Shown here piece after piece: positions 1-7,998 of a stretch of DNA of 35,839 nucleotides; position 1 is the first letter of the stretch, and each line of letters starts with the position of its first letter. The stretch comes from Candidatus Gastranaerophilales bacterium (GTDB lineage Bacteria; Cyanobacteriota; Vampirovibrionia; Gastranaerophilales; Gastranaerophilaceae): NCBI GenBank assembly GCA_944324835.1, contig CALUXV010000016.1, positions 1 to 35,839 of the forward strand. The letters run 5' to 3'. The position numbers and the translations under genes were made by a program. The notes under the pieces are model-generated. The model saw only the letters and a program-made list of their open reading frames with translations. It was not told where the DNA came from and made no database searches.

Positions 1-435
1 CCGCCGCCAATCCATACCCCATCTTTTATGGTTACAGGGTCAGCACAGGTATTAAAATAGCAGGTTGAACCGGTTTTCTTATCTTTTAGACGTTCTTCCG
101 GTAACAAAGGATGATATGCCGTATATATTTGAACATTTGGGGCAATTAATACTTTGTTTCCTATTAATATTTTTTCATTATCAATAAATGTACAGCCGGA
201 ATTTATAATTACGTCATTACCAATAAAAATATTTTTCCCGAAATCACAAAAGAAATTTTCATCAATTGCTACGTTACTGCCAATAGCACCGAATAATTCT
301 TTTAAAACAGCATCTTTTGCTTCAAAATCATCGTAATCTAAGCGTGAATATTTTTTTTGTTAATTTTCTTGCTTGAATATTCAAATTGAAAAGTTCTTGA
401 GATTCCGTATCAATATATTTATACGATTTACGCAT
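1..435 (-). pseudogene. Sugar O-acetyltransferase (Maa/LacA family), frameshifted and cut by window edge
   Basis: Reading leftward from ATG at 435 (preceded by GGGAAAG) gives MRKSYKYIDTESQELFNL and reaches a stop at 328-330 after 35 codons. If one base is removed from the A8 run (T8 on the plus strand at 351-358), the frame continues to the window edge through left-handed beta-helix hexapeptide repeats (IGSNVAIDENFFCDFG, IFIGNDVIINSG) and the acetyl-CoA/active-site segment YTAYHPLLPEER, whose His matches the catalytic His of galactoside and maltose acetyltransferases. The N-terminal half resembles the Maa domain. The C-terminus lies outside the window. The lesion may be true inactivation, phase-variable slippage, or a homopolymer sequencing error; the rest of the frame is clean, so any loss would be recent. 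Confidence 0.8.
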
Positions 436-614
436 ACTTTCCCTTTCTAATTTAAAATAATATAAGTTGTTTTATTATATATCTAATAATTTTATCAATA
501 TTCGTTAAATAAAAAATTTTGTTATTAATAATCTCTCTCTTTTCATTTCTTTCTATTTGATATAAAATAATTGTAAGTTAATGGGAAGTATAAATTATAA
601 GGAGAGATTTGAAT

Positions 615-1985
615 ATGGAACGTCAAAGACCAAAAGAACAGGATAAAATTCTACGCAGAAGTAATTTTGATGCGGTAGAAGAAAACCTTACACCGGAACA
701 GGCTAAACTTGAAGCATCAAGATGCTTAAACTGTAAAAACCCGAGATGTGTAAAAGGATGCCCTGTAAATATTCAAATTCCTCAATTTATACACGAAATA
801 AAAGAAGGCAACCTTGAAAAAGCCGGTGAAATCATTCGTCAAACAAGTATGTTACCATCAGTTTGCGGACGTGTTTGCCCTCAAGAAAGACAATGCGAAG
901 GCCAATGTGTTTTAGGAATAAAAGGAGAGGCTGTTGCAATCGGAGCTCTTGAAAGATACGTAGGCGATAATACAAGACCGAAAGCAACAACAATTACACC
1001 TTCCGGTAAAAAAGTTGCAGTTGTAGGTTCAGGCTGTGCCGGTATTACTGCAGCATCTGACCTTAGAAAAGCAGGGCACGAAGTCGTTGTATTTGAAGCT
1101 CTTCATAAATTCGGCGGGGTATTAAGATACGGAATACCTCCTTTCAGATTACCAAGAGTGGTTTTAGATAGAGAAATTGATGCTCTAAAAGAAATGGGTG
1201 TTGAATTTAAGAAAAATGTTATTGTAGGAAAATCCATCACTATTAAACAACTTGAAGATGACGGATTTGATGCAATATTCATTTGTTCAGGGGCAGGACT
1301 TCCTAAAATGATGGGTATTCCTGGAGAAAATCTAAACGGTGTATTCTCAGCAAACGAATTCTTAACACGTGTTAACCTAATGCAGGCAAACGACGAAAAC
1401 ACACCGACTCCGCTTAAAGTCGGCGAAAAAGTTGCAGTTATAGGCGGCGGAAATGTTGCGATGGATGCGGCAAGAACAGCTGTCAGAGTCGGATTCAAAG
1501 AAGTTTATATAGTATACAGACGTACAGAAAAAGAACTTCCTGCACGTTTAGAAGAAATAAGACACGCAAAAGAAGAAGGTGTTGTATTCAAATTTTTACA
1601 CGCACCTTATGAAATCATAGACAAAGATGGTTATGTCGGCGGTATGAAATTTGAAATCATGGAACTTGGAGAACCTGACGAATCAGGAAGATGCAAACCA
1701 GTCGGTACAGGTAAATACGAAACATTTGATGTTGATACTGTTATCGTTGCATTGGGAACAGGGCCTAACCCGATTATCCAAAAATCATCAGAAGCTGACG
1801 GAATCGAATTCGCAACAGACAAACGCGGATACTTCACAGTAGATGAAGAAACAAGAGAAACATCCATTCCTAGAATCTATGCAGGCGGTGACGTTGCTCC
1901 TGTAGGAACATCTAATGCAATCAACGCTATGGGTGCAGGTAAAAAGGCAGCAAAATCAATTAATGAATATCTTGCAACAAAATAA
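615..1985 (+). CDS. gltD: Stand-alone glutamate synthase small-subunit-type flavoprotein (GltD/GltA family)
   Basis: FAD/NAD(P)H- and Fe-S-dependent oxidoreductase of about 456 residues, related to the NADPH-dependent glutamate synthase beta subunit. Two cysteine clusters are visible: C37, C40, C45, C49 and C84, C88, C94, C98, the usual [4Fe-4S] ligands. An FAD Rossmann motif follows (VAVVGSGCAGITAA, about 134-147, with Cys where Pro is usual), an NADPH motif (VAVIGGGNVAMDAA, about 273-286), and the C-terminal FAD motif IYAGGDVA. I chose ATG 615 over an in-frame TTG at 609 because GGAGAG at 601-606 is then spaced normally. No large GOGAT subunit or NfnA partner is adjacent, so it may act as a homo-oligomeric glutamate synthase-like enzyme or as a diaphorase for another complex; the physiological reaction is uncertain. 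Confidence 0.9.
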   Translation: MERQRPKEQDKILRRSNFDAVEENLTPEQAKLEASRCLNCKNPRCVKGCPVNIQIPQFIHEIKEGNLEKAGEIIRQTSMLPSVCGRVCPQERQCEGQCVLGIKGEAVAIGALERYVGDNTRPKATTITPSGKKVAVVGSGCAGITAASDLRKAGHEVVVFEALHKFGGVLRYGIPPFRLPRVVLDREIDALKEMGVEFKKNVIVGKSITIKQLEDDGFDAIFICSGAGLPKMMGIPGENLNGVFSANEFLTRVNLMQANDENTPTPLKVGEKVAVIGGGNVAMDAARTAVRVGFKEVYIVYRRTEKELPARLEEIRHAKEEGVVFKFLHAPYEIIDKDGYVGGMKFEIMELGEPDESGRCKPVGTGKYETFDVDTVIVALGTGPNPIIQKSSEADGIEFATDKRGYFTVDEETRETSIPRIYAGGDVAPVGTSNAINAMGAGKKAAKSINEYLATK

Positions 1986-2886
1986 AACTAAAAAGTTTTT
2001 TATATCATTTCTTATACAGGCATTATTTATAGTGCCTGTATTTGGTATTGATTTAGATTATACGGTAGATGATGCGATAAGAAAAAATTATGGGGTCGGC
2101 TCAAACGGGATTAACAATGCAAAACCTGCAGTTAAACCTGTTCAAAAAACAACACCTGCTCCTGCAAAACCTAAGACAACAGAATCCATGCCAAAACTTC
2201 CGGCATTACCTAAAAACAAACAACCTGTTACAAAACAAACTACATCTGTAACAAAGAAAACAACTCCAGTAAAAAAAGTCGTCATAAAAAAAACTGCTGC
2301 ATCTAAATCATTCCCTATGAGAAAAGGAATGTCATTTGAAATAGTTAATACAAATGCAATATCAGACAAACAAAGAACCGGGACGAGAATAGTATTTACA
2401 ACTAGAAAGCCTATTAAAACGGCATATTATACTATTCCGCAGGGAACAAAACTTACAGGTGAAATAGCGGAATCACATACTCCTCAAATTTCAGGAAACG
2501 GAGGACTTGTTTCATTATCTATTGATACAATCATTCTTGGTGGGAAATATCAGCATATTGAAACCAGAGTATTAAGAGTCGGAGGGAAAAAAGTTTTCTT
2601 AAAAGATATCAAAGGTAAACGTTCTTACTGGAAAAACACTGTAAACAAAGGGAAATGGGGAAGAAGAACATTCCATAAAATGAACAAACTATCTGCAAAC
2701 CTTGTACAGGACAAAACAACTGTAATACTGGCACCGTTTACATTTGTATATGGAGTTGTATTAGGTACAGTAAGTACCGTAACATCACCTGTTGTATCAA
2801 TTTTCTGCAAAGGCGGTTCTGTTTATATCCCTGTAAATACACCTTTCAAAATCAAACTTACTGAAGATGTAAAACTGTATTATTAA
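1963..2886 (+). CDS. Exported protein of unknown function with shared C-terminal domain
   Basis: Unrecognised 307-residue protein. ATG 1963 lies inside the end of gltD (23-base overlap), and this start gives a lysine-rich N-terminus followed by a hydrophobic stretch ending VPVFG, a Sec signal peptide. Residues about 40-120 are a Pro/Lys/Thr-rich low-complexity linker (repeated KP, TTxxTKKTT), typical of a periplasmic spacer. The C-terminal half (about 125-307) holds a beta-rich domain with TIPQGTKLTGEIAES, then a hydrophobic Val/Thr-rich segment, then VNTPFKIKLTEDVKLYY. The same order of motifs (PAGTKLVAEV, then hydrophobic segment, then GEKIKVILNEDLS) occurs in the proteins at 21236-22423 and 22584-23288. 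No strong RBS is seen, so translational coupling to gltD is likely. Role unknown; cell-envelope location inferred. Confidence 0.8.
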   Translation: MNILQQNKTKKFFISFLIQALFIVPVFGIDLDYTVDDAIRKNYGVGSNGINNAKPAVKPVQKTTPAPAKPKTTESMPKLPALPKNKQPVTKQTTSVTKKTTPVKKVVIKKTAASKSFPMRKGMSFEIVNTNAISDKQRTGTRIVFTTRKPIKTAYYTIPQGTKLTGEIAESHTPQISGNGGLVSLSIDTIILGGKYQHIETRVLRVGGKKVFLKDIKGKRSYWKNTVNKGKWGRRTFHKMNKLSANLVQDKTTVILAPFTFVYGVVLGTVSTVTSPVVSIFCKGGSVYIPVNTPFKIKLTEDVKLYY

Positions 2887-2940
2887 CTTCTAATAAAAAA
2901 GAATTTTAATGTTACATATTTATCACAATTGATTGACTAA

Positions 2941-3070
2941 CAGCTATGCTTTTCATAGAATTTTCATGAGGAAATGAAGTGAATATCTTCAGCTGTGCCG
3001 CAGCCGTAATAGCCGGAATACTCAGAGTTTTAATAATGTTTCGTCGCAAAACATTATAGGCGGGGTAAAA
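2941..3070 (+). promoter_or_regulatory. Cobalamin-riboswitch-like leader
   Basis: The untranslated stretch before the gene at 3128 contains, in the expected order, the marks of a cobalamin riboswitch core: a small hairpin (CTATG/CATAG, 2944-2958), GAGGAA, a P5-like stem-loop TGAAG-TGAATAT-CTTCA (consensus loop UGnAAnU, one mismatch), GCTGTGCCGCAGCCGT at about 2991-3006 (matches the B12-box consensus RCnGnCCCGCnRCYGU at nearly every position), and GCCGGAATAC at about 3012-3021. It then shows a strong hairpin ATAATGTTT/AAACATTAT (about 3033-3057) and a second one AAATGTA/TACATTT (3075-3095). The large P7-P11 peripheral arm is absent, as in the short class. No U-run terminator follows, so control would be translational or via RNA stability. 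Family call is from consensus recall, not a covariance search. Confidence 0.55.
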
Positions 3071-3127
3071 GGGTAAATGTAGTTTCATTACATTTAAACC
3101 TACAGGTTAAGAAGCAGAAAGGGTATT

Positions 3128-3826
3128 GTGAGTTTAGCAGTATCAGCAATACAAACAACAGGAGTACGTTCAGGATTATGTCCGCATGGTCTGCCGCCGG
3201 GAGCATGTCCTATATGTTCCGGCATGGGGTCAGGTTCATCCAACAAAGTTGTTACTGCCGATTTTTCCGCAAAACCGGGAGAAATGAGTTGGAATGAATG
3301 TGCTGCAATCGGTGCATTTCTAAAATCACTTCAGAACGCAAGGATGGCAAGAGAAGCAGATTACCAGCATCAAATTATTGCAATGGCCCAGTTCCAAAAC
3401 AATATGTCCAAAATGGCTGCTAATCTTCAAAATTTTATTAATAATATGAGCCAATCTCCTCTAACCCGCCCGATTGCTTATATCGCACAAAACATACTTC
3501 TTCCTGTTGTAAAATTTATGCGGGATTTACCTGCAAACTTCTTACAGGCAACTGCCAACTTAAGTCAAAAACTTGCAGATATTACAGATAAACTTACCGC
3601 AATATATGGAGAATTAAAAGCTGCATTAGATAAGAAATTTTCTGATTTCTCAAAGAAAGTTAAAAAGAAAATCATCTCTATTTTTGAAATCTTTAAATCA
3701 TCAAATGAAGGTTCCGACGATGAAAGAATTGAAGATTATCAAAAACAACTAAACAAACTGAAATCTTTATTGGAAAAGATTTCAAACAAACCAACCAAAT
3801 ATAAGGAATTAACAGGTGAATATTAA
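3128..3826 (+). CDS. Unknown protein with N-terminal CxH/CxxC metal-binding-like motif
   Basis: Not a family I can name. GTG 3128 is preceded by AGAAAGGG. Near the N-terminus lies CPHGLPPGACPIC, with C18, H20, C27 and C30 spaced like a compact zinc knuckle, followed by a Gly/Ser linker. The rest (about 50-232) is strongly helical: Gln/Met/Asn-rich amphipathic helices, a more hydrophobic stretch (about 115-140, PIAYIAQNILLPVVKF) that might associate with membrane, then a Lys-rich coiled coil to the end. There is no signal peptide. It is the first gene after the riboswitch-like leader and overlaps the next gene by 11 bases, so the two are probably co-translated. Metal binding is inferred from the spacing of Cys/His only. 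Confidence 0.8.
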   Translation: MSLAVSAIQTTGVRSGLCPHGLPPGACPICSGMGSGSSNKVVTADFSAKPGEMSWNECAAIGAFLKSLQNARMAREADYQHQIIAMAQFQNNMSKMAANLQNFINNMSQSPLTRPIAYIAQNILLPVVKFMRDLPANFLQATANLSQKLADITDKLTAIYGELKAALDKKFSDFSKKVKKKIISIFEIFKSSNEGSDDERIEDYQKQLNKLKSLLEKISNKPTKYKELTGEY

Positions 3827-5321
3827 TCAAGATCTTGAATCGCAACGATTACACAGAAACCAAACCAGAACACAAATCAAAACAACAAATATGCTAAAAG
3901 AAGGAGTATTGGTAAACTCTAATATTTCATTGAATGATTCTTATAACTCAATGATTATAGGAGATTCTGTCACCTTACCAAACAAATTATACGAAGAATC
4001 AACAAAAAAAGAAAAAGGTTTGCTTCCGATTTGTGCAGCTACAACAGGGTTCATGGGAGTCGTTGCAGGAGCAACTGCTCTGCTTGCAAAATCTGCAAAA
4101 GATACAATTAATGTTGACTTGGCAAAGAAACTCCCTTCTATGACAAGAAACGTCTGTATAAATGAAGAAATTAATCAAGCAATCTACCGTATGATAGCAT
4201 CCCCTAGTAAAAAAGCTACAAAAGCTATGCTAGGAGTTGCAGCATTATCATCTATGGCGTTTATGGGCAAAACCTTCTGCGATGGTTTCAAAGATGTTTG
4301 GGTAAAGAAAAAAGAGGCTGATATTCATAAAAACCTTCAAGAAAATCTCATTGCGGTTGAAACACAATCTTTTGCAGGTAAGTTACAAATTAATCGCAGT
4401 CTTTTATCTCAAAAAGCAAAAGAATTTTCGGATGCTTTATCAGAAAATCCTGAGCCTACAGAAAATTTTAAACGCCGCCGGCTACATTTTAGAGGAGAGA
4501 AAGATAATCATGATAAGAAACGAAAAACTTCTTTCTTAAAAAATTTAGGCTACTTTGCATTAGGCGCAGCTTCACTTACTGCAATTGCAGGATTTGGATA
4601 TCTTTCAATGAAAAATATACGGAAAAGTGTTTCTTCAATGAAAGAAGGCAGAGAAAAAGTCAAAGAATCTATCAATTATATTATTGAAACAATGAAAGAA
4701 CATACACCTGAAAAACTTGGGGAAGAAGGACATAAAACAGCAAAAGAACTAAATAGCAACAATATTAAAAACCTTCTTGTATCAATAGATGCAACTCCTC
4801 AAGAAGTTACAGAAACTGCATCAAAAATGCACTGGCATGATGATAATGAAAAAAAAGATTTTGTAGAAGATACACTGTTTACAATAAAAAAATCTACAGA
4901 AAAAGCAAATAGTGCAATGGGCGGCTCAGGTGAGGACAGAAATACATTTTATTCGCATGTTAGTGATTACACCGCATTTTTCTATAACTGGATGCTTGAC
5001 TCTTCTAATAAACAATTTAAAACTCTATTTTTAGGAATAACCGGAGCCACAGCTGCTGCATATTTAGGAAAAACCGCAGGAGAAGCAGTAAAAGATGTTC
5101 AGGTAAAAAAATACAATGCAGATACTGAACTTTCACTCCAAAAAAGACTTGTCGCAACAGAATTAAGAAACTACAAATCTAAAAAAGAAGCATCCATTGA
5201 ACCATTATGCGATGAATTTTATAGGCAAAAAGACAATGGTAAACCAAAAGAAGAATTAAAAGTGATAGCAGATAGCATCTTGAACGAAATTAAAAACGGA
5301 CCGCCATATATTTATTCTTAA
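3816..5321 (+). CDS. Unknown multi-segment membrane protein with internal duplication
   Basis: 501 residues, family not recognised. GTG 3816 sits within the end of the upstream gene; AAGGA at 3803-3807 gives an 8-base spacing, supporting this start. There are four Gly/Ala-rich hydrophobic segments: about 70-92, 137-153, 243-265 and 403-421. Segments two and four belong to a duplicated unit: GKTFCDGFKDVWVKKKEAD (151-169) and GKTAGEAVKDVQVKKYNAD (418-436), each followed by a Leu/Gln-rich helix containing LIAVE or LVATE. Between the copies lies a charged soluble region (about 210-240 basic, 270-400 helical and acidic). GKT here is not in a P-loop context. There is no cleavable signal peptide. 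Probably an integral or peripheral membrane protein acting with its two neighbours. Confidence 0.8.
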   Translation: MNINQDLESQRLHRNQTRTQIKTTNMLKEGVLVNSNISLNDSYNSMIIGDSVTLPNKLYEESTKKEKGLLPICAATTGFMGVVAGATALLAKSAKDTINVDLAKKLPSMTRNVCINEEINQAIYRMIASPSKKATKAMLGVAALSSMAFMGKTFCDGFKDVWVKKKEADIHKNLQENLIAVETQSFAGKLQINRSLLSQKAKEFSDALSENPEPTENFKRRRLHFRGEKDNHDKKRKTSFLKNLGYFALGAASLTAIAGFGYLSMKNIRKSVSSMKEGREKVKESINYIIETMKEHTPEKLGEEGHKTAKELNSNNIKNLLVSIDATPQEVTETASKMHWHDDNEKKDFVEDTLFTIKKSTEKANSAMGGSGEDRNTFYSHVSDYTAFFYNWMLDSSNKQFKTLFLGITGATAAAYLGKTAGEAVKDVQVKKYNADTELSLQKRLVATELRNYKSKKEASIEPLCDEFYRQKDNGKPKEELKVIADSILNEIKNGPPYIYS

Positions 5322-5394
5322 AAAGTGACAGGGTAGTTAAGGTAGTAGGTTGGCATACCTGCTCAATCAATAAAAATAATCAAGGTAAACTAAA

Positions 5395-5850
5395 ATGACA
5401 ATATCAGCAACTTTTCAACAAATGAAACAACCTTCATATAGACCGATAGAACTTCCAAATGAAAATAGGAATTATTCTGTTGTTGACAAAAATAAGGTAG
5501 ACTTCTACTTAAATCAGCGTGAAAAAGGATTACCTCAATTAGAAAATATTTTAAGAAGTTCAAATGATGAAAAAACAGTGACAGAAACACTCTATATTGT
5601 AGACAGAATGATTGACAGCGGGGTCGAAGGTGTTGACAAAATGTATCCCGCTTTATCCAGATTTAATGATACAAAATCTCCAAATATTCAGACATTCTTA
5701 GCCGGAATTTATCGTAAAACACAAGTACCTGATGCATTTGGACCATTATGTAAAATGCTTATTCAAAATTCTATTAATCCCCCGAAAACCCCGCAATATT
5801 TTGACCCAAATGAAGAAATCGGCGGCGCAATATTAAGTTATCTGGCATAA
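5395..5850 (+). CDS. Unknown small helical protein, third gene of the cassette
   Basis: 151 residues, not recognised. ATG 5395 follows AAGG at 5382-5385 with about 9 bases of spacing. The sequence is soluble and mostly helical with a HEAT/ARM-like feel: KGLPQLENILRSSNDEKTV and SPNIQTFLAGIYRKTQVPDA look like paired helices, and there are no cysteines beyond one and no membrane segment. It follows the 501-residue membrane protein after 73 bases with no clear terminator, so it is probably in the same transcript. Weak repeats were judged by eye, so the fold is tentative. Its 3-prime end converges on a TPR gene with only 16 bases between. Confidence 0.7.
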   Translation: MTISATFQQMKQPSYRPIELPNENRNYSVVDKNKVDFYLNQREKGLPQLENILRSSNDEKTVTETLYIVDRMIDSGVEGVDKMYPALSRFNDTKSPNIQTFLAGIYRKTQVPDAFGPLCKMLIQNSINPPKTPQYFDPNEEIGGAILSYLA

Positions 5851-5866
5851 TATTTAATGAATTAAT

Positions 5867-7261
5867 TTATTTTGATTTTTTGTAAGAACTAAATGCCTGA
5901 CCAAAATTTAAAATCTGGTCAGCGAAAAATTTAATATACGATTGACAATCCAAATAGTTTTTAGACTGTTCTACTTTTATTTTTGTATTATTGAAAACCG
6001 GCCCGTTATACACTGTTAATTTTCTATTTTTTACTTTATATAAATAAATTTGTACTGACAAATTAGGTAAATCAGTTTGTTTATACTTGCGGTATGTATC
6101 AGGTATAATTGTACTTTCTCCTATATAATCACCTGGAAGCAAGTGGTTAGAAGAATCAATTAAAGACCTTGAATACTTTTCTATTACTTGATTATTTAAT
6201 TTATAAACAACATCTATATTTAAGTTTTGTATTATATAATTAGAAATATTTTGAAGTTTAAATTTAAGTATGATTTTATATTTGTCACCTTTTTTCACCA
6301 GTGCCGCATTTGTTATTCTAAAATCAACATCCTGCAAGTAAATTAAATTTTCATAAACATTTTCCAGTAATTCTTTTGCTCTAAAATCATATAATTTTGC
6401 CTTTGCAGTATCACCTTGAGACGCACACATATCAGAAAGACGCATAAGTATATTGTAGTATGCTTTATAGTTAATCCGTGTCGGGTCTTGTTTAAAGAGC
6501 TTTTTAAAATACTTACAAGATTCTTCTGGATGAGTATCTGCAAGAGTTAGAGCAAGTTTATATCTCACACTAAAATCATTTGGTTTTACACGTTCGGCTC
6601 GTCTTAAAAACTGAATAGCATCGTCTACTCTATTTGAATTCACACAAATATCTGCCAGTAATACTGCGGAACGTAAAATTTTATCATTAATCTGGTTCAT
6701 ATACTTTATACCTGGAGTATATAGCTTTTGCCAGTAATATGCAGCCATTTCATATTCTTTAAGAGATTTATAATACAAACTTTTGTTATAATATGCATCA
6801 CCTAATTTACAATATAATCTTGCTTGATATTTTATTAATGATTCATTTGATTTTTGCGGAAGATTTTCCATGATATTTAAAGCTTCTTTATATCTTTCTC
6901 TCTCAATATAAAAAGAAGCTAAAGAATAAAACGGTTTATAAATATTCGCAGGTGCTTTTTCTACTGCTTTTTTGTAATAATATTCAGATTTATCAAATTC
7001 TTTAACTACACTATACAAGTAGCCTAAATGAATATCAATTCTATAATCATTAGGATACGTAGCTTCTAAATCTTCATTTTGGCTGATAACTGTATTTTTT
7101 ATATATTCATTGAAAACACGTTCACTATAATGTAATGATGCATTATTCATAACATCATATTGGGCATAATATATTATCACCCCCGCAAATATACAGGCTC
7201 CAAGTATTGTCCATAATATTGTTGTTATATATGAAAAAAAATTAATCTTATATTTATTCAT
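5867..7261 (-). CDS. Membrane-anchored TPR protein
   Basis: 464 residues. A single N-terminal transmembrane segment (about 10-32) with a basic start indicates anchoring without cleavage. Residues about 70-300 hold TPR-like helical pairs (for example DIHLGYLYSVVKEFDKSEYY, FYSLASFYIERERYKEALNI, DDAIQFLRRAERVKPND), so it is likely a protein-interaction scaffold. Residues about 310-440 form a separate beta-rich domain (YKIILKFKLQNISNYIIQNL) resembling an Ig-like or FxLYD-type extracytoplasmic fold, which suggests that the bulk faces outside the inner membrane. ATG 7261 overlaps the end of the MgtC-family gene by 8 bases (ATGAATAA), so it is the last gene of the transporter operon. Function unknown. 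Confidence 0.8.
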   Translation of the reverse strand: MNKYKINFFSYITTILWTILGACIFAGVIIYYAQYDVMNNASLHYSERVFNEYIKNTVISQNEDLEATYPNDYRIDIHLGYLYSVVKEFDKSEYYYKKAVEKAPANIYKPFYSLASFYIERERYKEALNIMENLPQKSNESLIKYQARLYCKLGDAYYNKSLYYKSLKEYEMAAYYWQKLYTPGIKYMNQINDKILRSAVLLADICVNSNRVDDAIQFLRRAERVKPNDFSVRYKLALTLADTHPEESCKYFKKLFKQDPTRINYKAYYNILMRLSDMCASQGDTAKAKLYDFRAKELLENVYENLIYLQDVDFRITNAALVKKGDKYKIILKFKLQNISNYIIQNLNIDVVYKLNNQVIEKYSRSLIDSSNHLLPGDYIGESTIIPDTYRKYKQTDLPNLSVQIYLYKVKNRKLTVYNGPVFNNTKIKVEQSKNYLDCQSYIKFFADQILNFGQAFSSYKKSK

Positions 7262-7976
7262 TTACACCCTGGATTGAAATAGAATCTACGCCCGGTAATT
7301 TTTCTATTTTTTTATACAAAGATTGAACCGGTTTTTTCGAAGCTAATTCAACTGTCATGCTAACCTTAATTTTTTCAGGATTTTCAAAGAGTTTTTGGAT
7401 TTTTAATGCTTCTACTGCTTTGAAATTATCTGTCATAAAATCTTTTATATTATCAACTTCTTCTTGTTGGCAGAAAAGAGTTACTTTTAATCTTCTTATA
7501 TTTTTAGATGAATTACTCAAGACTTTCTTTTCAAACACGCGGATTAAAGTTAAAACAAGTACTGATGCAAATGTTGAAACAACTGCAATCCCATACATTC
7601 CGCTTCCGCAAGCCATACCAATACTTGCTGCCATCCATAATGTTGCAGCAGTCGTAAGCCCAAAAACAGTCGGGCCGTTTCTTAGAACTGTACCGGCACC
7701 AATAAAACCGATACCGGTAACTATTTGTGCTGCAACCCTTGCGGTATCTCGAATCCCATTTGGATGATAGGCTGGTATATCTCCTGAAAACATAGGAAAA
7801 CCATATATAGAAATTATTGTAAATACACAAGCACCCAAACATACAAGAATATGCGTTCTTAAACCTGCGTATTTGTTTGTTATCTCACGTTCGAATCCTA
7901 AAATAAATCCTAAACCGATTGCCGCTAAAATCCTGACAATTAAATCTATGTTTAAAGGGTCTATTATATTTTCCAT
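7254..7976 (-). CDS. MgtC/SapB family membrane protein
   Basis: 240 residues with about four to five N-terminal transmembrane helices bearing the family signatures LAAIGLGFILGFERE, YAGLRTHILVCLGACVF, GIGFIGAGTVLR and GLTTAATLWMAASIGMACG. The C-terminal 80 residues form a soluble ACT-like domain (RRLKVTLFCQQEEVDNIKDF to the end), as in full-length MgtC/YhiD proteins. In pathogens MgtC modulates F1Fo ATPase and growth at low Mg2+; most family members are uncharacterised, so that role is not assumed. GGAG lies about 7 bases before the ATG. It stands 22 bases after the dipeptide permease gene and overlaps the TPR gene, consistent with one operon. No Mg2+ riboswitch is seen, expression probably comes from the operon promoter. 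Confidence 0.88.
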   Translation of the reverse strand: MENIIDPLNIDLIVRILAAIGLGFILGFEREITNKYAGLRTHILVCLGACVFTIISIYGFPMFSGDIPAYHPNGIRDTARVAAQIVTGIGFIGAGTVLRNGPTVFGLTTAATLWMAASIGMACGSGMYGIAVVSTFASVLVLTLIRVFEKKVLSNSSKNIRRLKVTLFCQQEEVDNIKDFMTDNFKAVEALKIQKLFENPEKIKVSMTVELASKKPVQSLYKKIEKLPGVDSISIQGVNE

Positions 7977-7998
7977 ACTATTCTCCGATTAAATTATT

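Noticed and set aside
1103-1498. Minus-strand 131-codon ORF inside gltD
   Set aside because: It lies fully within a well-supported gene and has no family features; a shadow frame.
3025-3100. c-di-GMP riboswitch in the leader of the 3128 gene
   Set aside because: GGCGGGGTAA superficially resembles the GCGGGGTTA end of that class, but the GACGCAAAGCC core and the partner stem are absent; the cobalamin-type core fits better.
4266-4290. GKT in the 501-residue protein taken as a Walker A ATP-binding loop
   Set aside because: No GxxxxGK context, no Walker B, and the motif follows a hydrophobic segment in both duplicated copies.
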